A stretch of 32,511 nucleotides of DNA, taken from positions 1 to 32,511 of the forward strand of contig CAMBJI010000001.1 in the NCBI GenBank assembly GCA_945867725.1. Direction: 5' to 3'. This document shows, piece after piece, positions 1 to 8,717 of this stretch (position 1 is the stretch's first letter; the number at the start of each line of letters is the position of its first letter). The stretch is from Bordetella parapertussis (lineage in GTDB: Bacteria > Pseudomonadota > Gammaproteobacteria > Burkholderiales > Burkholderiaceae_D). The notes below the pieces were generated by a model. That model was given only the letters and a program-made list of their open reading frames with translations, ran no database searches and was not told the origin of the DNA. Position numbers and translations under genes: made by a program.

Positions 1-1
1 A

Positions 2-1369
2 ACTACGCTTGCCCATCAGATGATGTTTGCAATGGCGAAACCGGACAATCCCATCTTGTTCTTCACCGTTGTCGGCGAACCCAGTCTCAAAATGCTGCGT
101 TATCAGCAGCAATTTTCTTTCTTTGATTCAGACAAATTGAATCGATCAATTCGTTTTGTCAATCTGACCGATGATTTGATCAAGGGCGCTTATAGCAGTG
201 TATTGACGCGAATTAACAAAGAAATGGAAAATTTTCAGCCGAAGATCGCGATGATTGATTCCTTTTGTTCAATTGCAGACATCACCGAAAAGACAGGAAA
301 CAACGAATCTGATTTCCGAATCTTCATGTATCAGCTGGGGCAACAATTGATCGCATGGCAGACAACGTGCTTTGTCATCGGGGAATATACCGTGTCAGAT
401 GAGCAGTCTACGGCTTTGCTCACCGTAGCGGACGGTATTTTGTGGCTTACACAAAATCTACATCACAACTCAGTCGTGAGAAAAATCCGAGTCATAAAAA
501 TGCGTGGGCAAGATCATGTGCCAGGTTTGCATACTTTTCGTATCAATGAGGCCGGATTAAAAATATTTCCACGCGCCGTTTTGCCATCGGAGCTTGTAGG
601 GCAATCAGCAATTCGTTCGTTCTCCTCAAGTCAGCGCTTATCAATGGGGGTGGTCGGTCTCGACGAGATGATGGGTGGCGGACTGCCTGCCGGCTACTCC
701 TTGCTGCTGGCCGGACCCTCAGGTTCGGGCAAAACCATTATGGCTACGGAATTTCTTGCTGAGGGTGTGCGACGGGGTGAGCCCGGTGTGATTGCCGCAT
801 TCGAAAAAAGTCCGCGCCAATTATTAAGTAATAAGCTCCATGCGTTGTTAAAAGACGAATCGATAGGAATCATTGATACCCACTCGCTTGATTTGTCGAT
901 TGATGAAACTTTATATGACCTAATCAGCATGATTGAAAAAATGTCGGCAAAGCGCGTAGTCATCGATTCCTTATCCGGATTTGAAATGGCATTGGCACCT
1001 GAATTTCGCGAAGACTATCGAGAATCGCTGTACCGAATGATTTCCGTATTGACCGCAAAGGGCGTGAGTGTGTTGATGACATCCGAAGTTGAAGATCGCT
1101 ATACCGATTTACGCTTTAGCTCATACGGAAACGCGTTTCTAGCCGATGCGATTATTTTGCACCGCTATGTAGAAATTGCCGGCACTTTCAAGCGCGCCAT
1201 GTCCGTCGTTAAAGTCAGAGGTAGTGCGCACAGTAAAGATATTCGGCTCTTTGATATTGATGGTGACGATATCAAACTTGGGGCTAAGCTTGAGATTTAT
1301 GAGGGAATTTTTTCAGGACGCCCGACGACGCCACACCAGAGAGATTTCGTCTTGGGTGTTGCAGAATAA
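2..1369 (+). CDS. KaiC-like tandem RecA-fold ATPase, 5' truncated by the window edge
   Basis: The reading frame is open from base 2, and the first residues (TTLAHQ) look like the tail of a Walker A loop, so the start codon and first P-loop lie outside the window; the ATG at 20 is internal. About 455 residues are visible. The first RecA-like domain shows a Walker B-like strand (IAMIDS, about residue 80). The second opens with GLDEMMGGGLPAGYS and has a complete Walker A, GPSGSGKT, encoded near 715-740, followed by a Walker B-like VVIDSLSG. This double-domain layout is that of the KaiC/RadA-like family. No KaiA or KaiB is in view, so a clock role is not supported. Non-cyanobacterial KaiC-like proteins are often found with signalling proteins, and the next gene is a GGDEF-EAL protein 32 bp downstream on the same strand. 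The family call is firm; the role is unknown. Confidence 0.85.
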   Translation, partial: TTLAHQMMFAMAKPDNPILFFTVVGEPSLKMLRYQQQFSFFDSDKLNRSIRFVNLTDDLIKGAYSSVLTRINKEMENFQPKIAMIDSFCSIADITEKTGNNESDFRIFMYQLGQQLIAWQTTCFVIGEYTVSDEQSTALLTVADGILWLTQNLHHNSVVRKIRVIKMRGQDHVPGLHTFRINEAGLKIFPRAVLPSELVGQSAIRSFSSSQRLSMGVVGLDEMMGGGLPAGYSLLLAGPSGSGKTIMATEFLAEGVRRGEPGVIAAFEKSPRQLLSNKLHALLKDESIGIIDTHSLDLSIDETLYDLISMIEKMSAKRVVIDSLSGFEMALAPEFREDYRESLYRMISVLTAKGVSVLMTSEVEDRYTDLRFSSYGNAFLADAIILHRYVEIAGTFKRAMSVVKVRGSAHSKDIRLFDIDGDDIKLGAKLEIYEGIFSGRPTTPHQRDFVLGVAE

Positions 1370-1401
1370 AATTTAACAACTATGGTTTTATCGTAAATCA
1401 G

Positions 1402-3000
1402 ATGCGCAAACCACAGCAAGCACCGGAAGACGGCAAGGCAAAGAGTCCGCTTGAGATTAAGCTTCGCAAACAGATTTCCAATTTGCGTAAAGAAAATTTA
1501 CAGCTTCGAAAAAATGTAAAAACAAGCGTCAATGGAACAGTATCTCTGCCAGATCAAAATTCAGCTGTAAACATCAATAACATAAACCTCGCAAGACAAG
1601 AGGATAGAAATCAGAAACTGAAGAAAGCCAATGCCCAGCTCATCATGACCAGCGTTGAATTGCAGGTCGCCGTGGAAGAGATAAAAAATGCCAAGGCCGA
1701 AATGCATCATCTGGCGCATTATGACTTTCTCACTGATTTGCCGAATCGGATGCAGCTTTATGAAAAAATCCATCTGGCTATTGAATGGGCAAAGCGGCAC
1801 AAAACAAAAATGGCCTTGATGTTTCTGGACATTGACCATTTCAAGAGTATCAATGATTCACTTGGGCACGCGACTGGCGACAAATTATTGCAATCCATAG
1901 CGAACCGCCTCAGGAGTGTCGTGCGCAGTACCGATACGGTTAGTCGTCTTGGCGGAGATGAGTTTGTACTGCTGTTTTCGGAATTTGATCAAATAAAAAC
2001 GCTGATTCCAAAAATAGAAAAAATACGCGAAGTGATTTCATTGCCACACCGCATAGGAGAAATGAATATTGATATCACGACGTCTATGGGTATTAGTTTG
2101 TATCCGGATGACGGCGAAGATTCCGATACTTTAATACTCAATGCTGACTCCGCCATGTACCATGCCAAAGAAAATGGCCGGAATAGATTTTATTTTTTTA
2201 AGCCAGAAATGCGAAAAAAAATATCAACCTTGCGGAGTATTGAAAAAAATATCTATACCGCTCTCCGAAATGAGGAATTCGAGCTTTTTTACCAAGCACA
2301 AATCAATCTGAATGACGGCGGCATTGCTGGCGTAGAAGCCCTGATACGTTGGCGTCATCCGGTGGATGGTGTGCTGTCGCCTGTCCATTTCATACCTACT
2401 GCCGAGGAATGTGGTGCCATTATTCCTATTGGACGTTGGGTGCTACATGAGGCTTGCAGACAGGCTCAGGCATGGAAGGCAGACGGGCTTGATTTTAATA
2501 TCATTGCCGTAAATATCTCCGCCCGTGAATTTGATGATTCTGATTTTCTGGATAACGTTTGTGAGGTACTTAGGGAAACCGGTCTGGAGCCCAGCCGCCT
2601 TGAGCTCGAGATTACTGAAACTGTATTGATGAAGAATATACAGACCAGTACGGCGATCTTGCATGCATTAAGGGCTATGGGCATCAAGATCTCGATCGAC
2701 GATTTTGGCACTGGCTACTCAAGTCTCAGCTACCTCAAGCGAATACCTGTAGACACCATGAAAATTGATCAATCTTTTGTCAAAGATATCTCGACCGAAA
2801 ATGATGATGTTCTTGTCAAGGCTATCATTGCAATCGGAAAAAATCTGAATTACAAAGTCATCGCAGAAGGTGTGGAAACACTGGAGCAGCTTGAATTTTT
2901 ACGTAAAAATTCATGTGAGGCAGCACAGGGATTCTGGCTTCACTCTCCTATGCCAGGATTGGAATTCACTAAAATGCTCAAGCAACCGATGTTGTCCTGA
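1402..3000 (+). CDS. Diguanylate cyclase/phosphodiesterase (GGDEF-EAL protein)
   Basis: This 532-residue protein would make and/or break down cyclic di-GMP. Residues 1-100 are charged and probably coiled-coil, with no membrane segment or recognisable PAS domain. The GGDEF domain follows: the signature GGDEF is intact near residue 184, and an RxxD (RSTD) lies five residues before it, matching the inhibitory I-site. The EAL domain carries GVEALIRWRHP near residue 310, DFGTGYSSLSYL and EGVET, the residues expected in an active phosphodiesterase. Both activities are therefore possible, and the sequence does not show which dominates. It starts 32 bp after the KaiC-like gene on the same strand, so the two may be co-transcribed, with the ATPase as a possible input partner (inference). 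A hairpin follows the stop codon. Confidence 0.93.
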   Translation: MRKPQQAPEDGKAKSPLEIKLRKQISNLRKENLQLRKNVKTSVNGTVSLPDQNSAVNINNINLARQEDRNQKLKKANAQLIMTSVELQVAVEEIKNAKAEMHHLAHYDFLTDLPNRMQLYEKIHLAIEWAKRHKTKMALMFLDIDHFKSINDSLGHATGDKLLQSIANRLRSVVRSTDTVSRLGGDEFVLLFSEFDQIKTLIPKIEKIREVISLPHRIGEMNIDITTSMGISLYPDDGEDSDTLILNADSAMYHAKENGRNRFYFFKPEMRKKISTLRSIEKNIYTALRNEEFELFYQAQINLNDGGIAGVEALIRWRHPVDGVLSPVHFIPTAEECGAIIPIGRWVLHEACRQAQAWKADGLDFNIIAVNISAREFDDSDFLDNVCEVLRETGLEPSRLELEITETVLMKNIQTSTAILHALRAMGIKISIDDFGTGYSSLSYLKRIPVDTMKIDQSFVKDISTENDDVLVKAIIAIGKNLNYKVIAEGVETLEQLEFLRKNSCEAAQGFWLHSPMPGLEFTKMLKQPMLS

Positions 3001-3014
3001 GCCGGTAGCTCAAT

Positions 3015-3039
3015 TAGGTACGATATCCAATCGTACCTA
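3015..3039. terminator. Hairpin between convergent genes, possible bidirectional terminator
   Basis: A perfect 9-bp inverted repeat, TAGGTACGA with a 7-nt loop and TCGTACCTA, lies between the stop codon of the GGDEF-EAL gene and the stop codon of the convergent acyltransferase. Placement fits a shared terminator. Neither side is followed by a good T-run, so intrinsic termination is uncertain. Confidence 0.5.
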
Positions 3040-5061
3040 TCAAAACTTATCCCAAAGCCTGTCTACAACAAAGGCAGATCCTCTTTGACTTAAATGGTCA
3101 TCATCAATGTAAAACAAAACGCCATTCTTTGAGCCATGACACCAATCGTCGTCGCATAGGGCTTCGGATAAATCAATTACCTTAATGCCCGGCCGTTGAG
3201 CCAGGAGCTTATCAACCATTTGTTTGAAAGCTTGAGTCCGCGCTTCAAAATCTTTACGGCTCACTGCACATGATTCCGGTCCTTTTGGCGTCAGGGATAA
3301 GGGCCGAAAGGAAGCGCAGCGCCTGATATCAAACCCCAGCTCAGGCACATCATGCAGGTAAGTTACTTTTTTCCCCGCAGCCAGAAGGGTATCCAGGGTT
3401 TGGCTTAAACCGAGAGAGAAAACCGTTTCGTTCGCCTTCTCACCGGGCTTTTCGTCTTTCAGATGAAGTATCCAGAGACCAAACTGATCCGACTCAACAT
3501 CACCGAATCCTTTGGCGGTCGTATACATAGGCCCGCGACTCGCTAATATCACCTCTTGAATAGCGGGATCAACAATAACCCGCTCAATGGCCTGAGTTCC
3601 CTTTTTTAAACATTTTCTGGGATCACCGCCTTGATCCTGAATGATGACGTTGAGTAGTGGTGGGCAGCCGTCGCTACCGCCGTACAGCCCGATATCCTTA
3701 CCCTTCGCCTTGAAACGTTCACGCAGTGCCGCGTAAATCATGAGCGCATGACTATCGCCTATGACCACGACAGACGGGTTGGGTCCCGTTGAATGGCAGC
3801 GGGGACTATCGTATGTCAGATCGTCGCAATACCATCCGGTGCTATCCGGAAGATCAAAATTCAAGTCTGCTAACTGCGCTTTGACTTCTTTGTTTGAGAT
3901 TCTTTCTCGAAACCCCTCCAGCGCATAAGTCGTTAAACCCAAGCCTCCAATGAGAATCATCGCAGCAATAAGCAAGTAGGTTTTATTGCGGCCCTGTTGA
4001 CCAAATCGAATCGGGCGTTCAAAAAGATAATAAGTGAGGCCGGCCAGCACAAAAGCCAAGATAACCATTGCGATCCGGACGGGTTCATCGGGTTGGGTGC
4101 CTTCAAGGATAAAGGCGAACGACAGCAGTGGCCAATGCCAAAGGTATAAGGGGAAGCTGATCAATCCAATACCAACCAGCAATCGATTCGACAACAATCT
4201 CTGATTCAGCCAGGATTTTTCCCCCGCTAGGATGATCAAGGCCGTTCCGATAACAGGGATTAGTGCCCATGCGCCGGGGAAGAGCATGTCCTGGTTGAAA
4301 AAGAACATGCCGTACGCAAGAAGCAGCAGGCCCAGCGCGGCGAGCCCGTGTGCTAACGCCATGGTCGATGCGATCTTTTCCTTTGGTGCTTCGAACTTAC
4401 TTGTCTTGTTTTTTATAAAAAAAGCGACCATACAGCCCGATAACAGCTCCCACATGCGCGAAAGGGGCGAAAAAAAAGTGGCTGTAGCTTCAGTTTCTAT
4501 CATGAACAGATTGAAGAGCAGCGACGTAAGGAGCGCTACAACAGCCAGCTTTTGCAAACTAAGCTTGCATTTCATCGATAGCCAAATCATCGCTGGCCAA
4601 AGCAGATAAAACTGCGCTTCGATACCCAAGCTCCAGAGGTGCAGCAAAGGCTTTGCTGCCGCGGCAAAATCAAAATAACCGCTTTCACTCCAAAAAATTA
4701 AATTAGGAATAAAAACAGCGCTGGCTGCGACATGCTTTCCCAAAGCCTTGTATTCATCGGACAGCAATCCGAACCAACCAAAGATTTGGCAGGCAAGCAG
4801 AACAAGAATCAACGATGGAAATAGTCGCCTTGCACGACTCGCATAGAACGCTCGGAAGCTGAAATTATTCTGTTCCTGGCCTTTAATAATGAGTGTGGTG
4901 ATCAGAAATCCGGAGATAACAAAAAAGATATCCACCCCGATGAACCCGCCGGGCATCAGGGATGGGAAAGCATGAAATGCAATCACGGCTAAAACGGCGA
5001 CTGCTCTGAGCCCATCAATATCCGCCCGGTAGTCGAGCCTTATTGAATTTTTAACGTCCAT
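3040..5061 (-). CDS. Acyltransferase-3 family membrane protein with C-terminal SGNH domain (OafA/YrhL-like)
   Basis: This 673-residue protein is of the type that O-acetylates surface polysaccharide. The N-terminus has the family hallmark YRADIDGLRAVAVLAVIAFHAF, followed by GGFIGVDIFFVISGFLIT and about ten hydrophobic segments to roughly residue 370. The C-terminal third is extracytoplasmic and SGNH-like: VVVIGDSHALMIYAAL supplies the GDSH nucleophile block, and DDDHLSQRGSAFV near the end supplies the catalytic Asp/His pair. The chosen ATG at 5061 has AAGG about 5 nt upstream; a longer reading would need a TTG at 5088. Substrate cannot be told from sequence, and no polysaccharide genes sit next to it. 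It is convergent with the GGDEF-EAL gene. Confidence 0.88.
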   Translation of the reverse strand: MDVKNSIRLDYRADIDGLRAVAVLAVIAFHAFPSLMPGGFIGVDIFFVISGFLITTLIIKGQEQNNFSFRAFYASRARRLFPSLILVLLACQIFGWFGLLSDEYKALGKHVAASAVFIPNLIFWSESGYFDFAAAAKPLLHLWSLGIEAQFYLLWPAMIWLSMKCKLSLQKLAVVALLTSLLFNLFMIETEATATFFSPLSRMWELLSGCMVAFFIKNKTSKFEAPKEKIASTMALAHGLAALGLLLLAYGMFFFNQDMLFPGAWALIPVIGTALIILAGEKSWLNQRLLSNRLLVGIGLISFPLYLWHWPLLSFAFILEGTQPDEPVRIAMVILAFVLAGLTYYLFERPIRFGQQGRNKTYLLIAAMILIGGLGLTTYALEGFRERISNKEVKAQLADLNFDLPDSTGWYCDDLTYDSPRCHSTGPNPSVVVIGDSHALMIYAALRERFKAKGKDIGLYGGSDGCPPLLNVIIQDQGGDPRKCLKKGTQAIERVIVDPAIQEVILASRGPMYTTAKGFGDVESDQFGLWILHLKDEKPGEKANETVFSLGLSQTLDTLLAAGKKVTYLHDVPELGFDIRRCASFRPLSLTPKGPESCAVSRKDFEARTQAFKQMVDKLLAQRPGIKVIDLSEALCDDDWCHGSKNGVLFYIDDDHLSQRGSAFVVDRLWDKF

Positions 5062-5201
5062 ATAACCTTCATTCGGATTTGGCTGCAAGTCGAGGAAACC
5101 GGATAAGTGATCCCTACCACAGCCAGAACGAACGTTATCAGACTCACGCTTTGCTCAGGCGAAGTTGATGGTGGAAGCGCTTTCTTCGCTTAAAAAACAG
5201 C

Positions 5202-6587
5202 TTATAAACGATCATCCGCCGAATTTTTTTGTGGTCGGGCAATTTCAGAGGTATAAGGTTCAGTGGAGATGAGCTGATCAATCCACGAGTTGGGAATATC
5301 GATTTGCAGGGGGATCGCTGGAGACGTTAGCACGACATCCTTATCTAAAATCAGCGTACGCATTAAAATGAAGTTAATCGTCGCGATGATCAGCTCCCAA
5401 TCGTTTGGCGAATTATGTTGCAACTGCAGCATAGTCCGCGCGCAGTCATCTTGTTTTCTATTGAAAAAGTCAAACGGAATGACTGAGTTAATCAGCGCGT
5501 TGATACCCGTCTCTGTCAGCTTGTTATGCTGCAAATTCAAATGTCGCAGGCAGCGGTTCTCTTTCAAAGAGTATTCTATAAATTCCGCCGTATTGTCATT
5601 GAAGCCGGTTTTGTCTAGATAAAGCCGATACATCGGTCCCAGCGAGGTGAAAAGTTTTATCAAGGCAAAGCAAGCATTATCACTTGGGCATAGCGGGTTA
5701 TTGCTGAGGTCCAGGGAGTAGATCACCGGATGTTTGTCCATCAAATGAACCAGTTCTAACAGCTCATCGGGCCCAAGATTGTTTGAAGAGACATCAAGAA
5801 TTACCGGACAAGTTAAAGGAATCTCGCGCAGTATGTTCAGCAACTGATTACTAAAGAGCTTTGGGCCAATACCACTTGCACATAGCTTAATCGGTTTGTT
5901 CAACGTATAGCTTGGCCGACGGAAGTCATCCTCGCTATCGGCAAGTAATTCTTCAGGCGTTGTTTTTGTGGAGGCAATGACGGACTTGCTCCCGAAAATA
6001 TTCAACGGATTGATCAATGCGTCAAGTGACCCTCTAGAGGAAAACATCGTGGGCGAAAAATCAAATCCCAACCCTGCGTAATCTTCGGCGTTGAATTTAT
6101 CTGCCGCGAAATCTTGACCATCACGTTTAATTAATTCTGTGATGAGGTCCTGGCTTTTCTTAAAATCATGAGCCAACATTTTTATGTTGCCGAATAGATT
6201 TCGGCCATTTTGCTGCCACGTCGCTATTCTTTCTTCAGTGGGGAGCGATCGATCATCTGCCTTGAACTTGGAGGCGACTGATTTTTTTATTTTTGGGCTG
6301 TGGCTTGATTTATCTGAAAATTTTTCTTTGATGCCTTTCCATGATTTTTTGATTTTCTCCCCTAAGTTGGGCCCAGATTTTGAATGTTTTTCAGCCGTGG
6401 TGGATGGCGCATCAGATTCTGTATCACTTGAGCTATCAACCGGCAGCATATGAGGTTTTTTTTCGCAACTTACCGACTCTTCCTCGTATTTTTCCCGAGA
6501 TTTTTTTTCTGATTCGCTGGAGCTTTTGACTAGCGTGTCTGAGGAAATTGAACCACGCGAGGTTCCTTGAATAGATCTTTGCGACAT
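5202..6587 (-). CDS. Leucine-rich-repeat protein of unknown function
   Basis: I do not recognise this 461-residue protein. The first ~110 residues are low-complexity and rich in Ser, Lys and Glu. The middle third has no motif I can name. From about residue 230 to 370 there are three to four leucine-rich repeats of ribonuclease-inhibitor style: VILDVSSNNLGPDELLEL, IYSLDLSNNPL, YRLYLDKTGFND and LRHLNLQHNKLTETGINAL. There is no signal peptide or membrane segment. The ATG at 6587 was preferred over the one at 6629 because AGGA lies about 7 nt upstream. Its base composition is AT-rich like the rest of the left flank and unlike the PGC. LRR proteins with a disordered, charged N-terminus occur among host-interaction proteins of Legionella-like bacteria, but an effector role here is only a suggestion. 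Confidence 0.6.
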   Translation of the reverse strand: MSQRSIQGTSRGSISSDTLVKSSSESEKKSREKYEEESVSCEKKPHMLPVDSSSDTESDAPSTTAEKHSKSGPNLGEKIKKSWKGIKEKFSDKSSHSPKIKKSVASKFKADDRSLPTEERIATWQQNGRNLFGNIKMLAHDFKKSQDLITELIKRDGQDFAADKFNAEDYAGLGFDFSPTMFSSRGSLDALINPLNIFGSKSVIASTKTTPEELLADSEDDFRRPSYTLNKPIKLCASGIGPKLFSNQLLNILREIPLTCPVILDVSSNNLGPDELLELVHLMDKHPVIYSLDLSNNPLCPSDNACFALIKLFTSLGPMYRLYLDKTGFNDNTAEFIEYSLKENRCLRHLNLQHNKLTETGINALINSVIPFDFFNRKQDDCARTMLQLQHNSPNDWELIIATINFILMRTLILDKDVVLTSPAIPLQIDIPNSWIDQLISTEPYTSEIARPQKNSADDRL

Positions 6588-7013
6588 ATTTAGTCCTGAA
6601 AAAGGTAAGTGTTGATTGCGATAAATCAAAATATTGAATCACTTTTTTAGGAACGTAATGAGTCGACAAGTTCCTTGTTTTTGCTTTGAATAAAGCAGAG
6701 GGCGGTGGAATTTTTCAGCCAATCCGAAAAAGAAATGGAGATAGATCAGGCCTCACCCGGTTTGCTGAAAGTGAAGCAGAGAGGTCGGATCGAGATTTAG
6801 AAGCGCTCACAAAACGCCCTCGGCGTGCTTACATTTTCTTGCGCAGCGTAAACTGAAGCTTTGCGGACGTAGTCACGGGCGGCACGCTGCTTGTACGCAG
6901 CGTCTGCAGCGAGTTATGAAATCCTTATCGTGCACAGTGATTTTTTTTTGACGCAAGCTTGATGTCACAACCCTATCCGGATATGTGGGGGCAGATAGGG
7001 TAATGCAGGCGGG
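6588..7013. other. Gene-free spacer at the left border of the photosynthesis cluster
   Basis: This 426-bp stretch separates the LRR gene from tspO, and I see no credible coding sequence in it. It holds an A/T homopolymer at about 6941-6949 and an 8-bp inverted repeat, ACCCTATC at 6970-6977 with GATAGGGT at 6994-7001, just past the 3' end of tspO. No T-run follows the repeat on the minus strand, so it is not a convincing intrinsic terminator. Base composition changes across this spacer, from AT-rich on the left to GC-richer PGC on the right. Confidence 0.6.
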
Positions 7014-7484
7014 TCAGAGCGTAGGATTGAGACGAACGATGGTCAGATTCAAATACGCGGCCACGCTCACCCAGGCAAGGTAAGGCAGCATCAGCAGACT
7101 GGATCTGGGTGAGTAACGCAAAGGCAGCAGTATCAGCGGTACGATGGATAGCCAGAAGACCACAACTTCAATCAACGCAACATCAGGCCGCTGCATCTTG
7201 AAGAACAGCACACTCCACAGAACATTCAGTACACAGTTGATTAGTAGCGCAAGCAGAAAATTGCTGCGTTGACGTTCATCACCCAAGCGCCAGGCGCGCA
7301 CACTGGCAATGCCGGTCGTAATGTAGATCAGCGTCCAGATCGGGCCGAAGGCCCAATCCGGCGGTTGCCATGCGGGTTTGATGAGATTGAAGTACCAAGG
7401 CCCGATATCAGTCGCGGCACCTCCGATGCCGGCGACTGCGAAGACCACCAGAAATGCGATGACTACGGGTTTTTTTTCTGCCAT
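7014..7484 (-). CDS. tspO: TspO/MBR family tryptophan-rich membrane protein
   Basis: This 156-residue protein has five predicted membrane helices and the Trp-rich signature of the TspO/CrtK/peripheral benzodiazepine receptor family: WYFNLIKPAWQPPDW, FGPIWTLIYI, NVLWSVLFF and LPYLAWVSVAAYLN. In Rhodobacter, TspO is an outer-membrane porphyrin-related protein that dampens photosynthesis gene expression in oxygen, and its gene lies in the PGC. Here it is the last gene of a minus-strand run bchG-bch2-bchP-tspO, starting 12 bp after the bchP stop codon. No clear ribosome-binding site precedes the ATG, which fits translation coupled to bchP. The family call is secure; the ligand is not. Confidence 0.9.
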   Translation of the reverse strand: MAEKKPVVIAFLVVFAVAGIGGAATDIGPWYFNLIKPAWQPPDWAFGPIWTLIYITTGIASVRAWRLGDERQRSNFLLALLINCVLNVLWSVLFFKMQRPDVALIEVVVFWLSIVPLILLPLRYSPRSSLLMLPYLAWVSVAAYLNLTIVRLNPTL

Positions 7485-7496
7485 TTGCGAGTCAAA

Positions 7497-8687
7497 TTAC
7501 ACCTTGGCTAAACCAAGCAAGTGAGCCATGTCTTTGAAGAAGATTTTCACATGAGCCAGCGGTTTTGCGCGCACTAATTCTTTGTTCATGTAGGCGTCAA
7601 AGGTAAGCTTTTGCACATCCTTGTCTTCGCACATACTGACAAAGCGCTCGCGGCGTTTGTCGCTGGAGTACCAGAAATATTGCATGATCCCCAGTACCAA
7701 AAATACTTTGCCATGATCTTTCATAAAGCGCTTGCGAGCCTTGGCCAAGCAGCGCGCATTGCCAGTGACCAGTAATTCTTCAGCGGCATCGGCAGCAAGA
7801 CGTCCGCCCAGCATGGCGTAGTAAATGCCTTCACCGGAGGCTGGCGCTACGACACCGGCCGCATCGCCGGCGAGCACGACATCGCGGCCATTGTCCCAGC
7901 GGGGCAGGGGTTTCATTGGCAGCGGCGCTCCTTCGCGGCGCACAGTTTTTGCGTTTTCAAGTCCGACTGCCGTGCGCAATGAGGTGGTGGCGTTGCGCAG
8001 CGAGAATCCTTTGTCTGCGCTCCCTGTGCCGATGGAAAGTGTGTCGCCGTGCGGAAATACCCAGCCGTAAAAATCAGGCGACAATTTACCCTGATAGAAC
8101 ACATCGCAGCGCGTGTCATCGTAACCAGCGGGTTTGACTTTAGGTGCTTCGACGATTTCGTGATACGCGAACACGTACTTGGTTTTTTCCGCGCCGGGCA
8201 CCGTTTGTTGCGCGACGGCCGAACGTGCGCCATCGGCGCCGATGATGCTACGCGCGCGAACAGTGTGATGCTCGCCATCGTCGCCGCCGTGGAAAGTCAC
8301 CGTACTCATGCCGTCTGAATCCAGGCCGACACGCTCGAAGCGGGCGTTGCGACGGACAGCGCCTGCGGAAGCGGCGCGTTCACGCAGCCATTCATCGAAT
8401 TGTTCGCGATCGACCATGCCGACGAAACCGCCTTCGATAGGAATATCTACTTTGGTGTTCGATGGCGCGATCATGCGTGCCGAGCGCGCTTTGGCGACCA
8501 GCATGTGATCCGGTATATCAAAGTCGCGCATTGCGCGTGGCGGTATTGCGCCACCACAGGGTTTGATGCGACCCGCGCGGTCCAGCAGCAAAACGCGTCG
8601 TCCGCGCCGCGCAAGATCATGGGCCGCAGTGGCACCGGCAGGACCGCCGCCAACGATGACGACATCGAATTGTTCGTGGTTTGACAT
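7497..8687 (-). CDS. bchP: Geranylgeranyl-bacteriochlorophyll reductase
   Basis: BchP reduces the geranylgeranyl tail of bacteriochlorophyll a to phytyl using NADPH and a flavin. The 396-residue protein begins with the FAD dinucleotide-binding fold VVIVGGGPAGATAAHDLARRG, then PCGGAIPPRAM, typical of the geranylgeranyl reductase family, and the second FAD motif DVVLAGDAAGVVAPASGEGIYYAM near residue 270. Length is normal for the family. GGGGAAA lies just upstream of the ATG at 8687. It sits 30 bp downstream of the PucC-like gene, and the order bchG-bch2-bchP matches that of Rhodobacter. It should be transcribed from the operator-bearing promoter before bchG. Confidence 0.95.
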   Translation of the reverse strand: MSNHEQFDVVIVGGGPAGATAAHDLARRGRRVLLLDRAGRIKPCGGAIPPRAMRDFDIPDHMLVAKARSARMIAPSNTKVDIPIEGGFVGMVDREQFDEWLRERAASAGAVRRNARFERVGLDSDGMSTVTFHGGDDGEHHTVRARSIIGADGARSAVAQQTVPGAEKTKYVFAYHEIVEAPKVKPAGYDDTRCDVFYQGKLSPDFYGWVFPHGDTLSIGTGSADKGFSLRNATTSLRTAVGLENAKTVRREGAPLPMKPLPRWDNGRDVVLAGDAAGVVAPASGEGIYYAMLGGRLAADAAEELLVTGNARCLAKARKRFMKDHGKVFLVLGIMQYFWYSSDKRRERFVSMCEDKDVQKLTFDAYMNKELVRAKPLAHVKIFFKDMAHLLGLAKV

Positions 8688-8717
8688 ACGTTTCCCCTTC
8701 GCGGAGTCGTGATTGCT

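Noticed and set aside
6436..6669. Minus-strand frame of 77 codons overlapping the LRR gene start
   Set aside because: It is a shadow of the LRR gene's 5' end in another frame with no supporting signal.
6970..7001. Inverted repeat after tspO as an intrinsic terminator
   Set aside because: No T-run follows on the minus strand.
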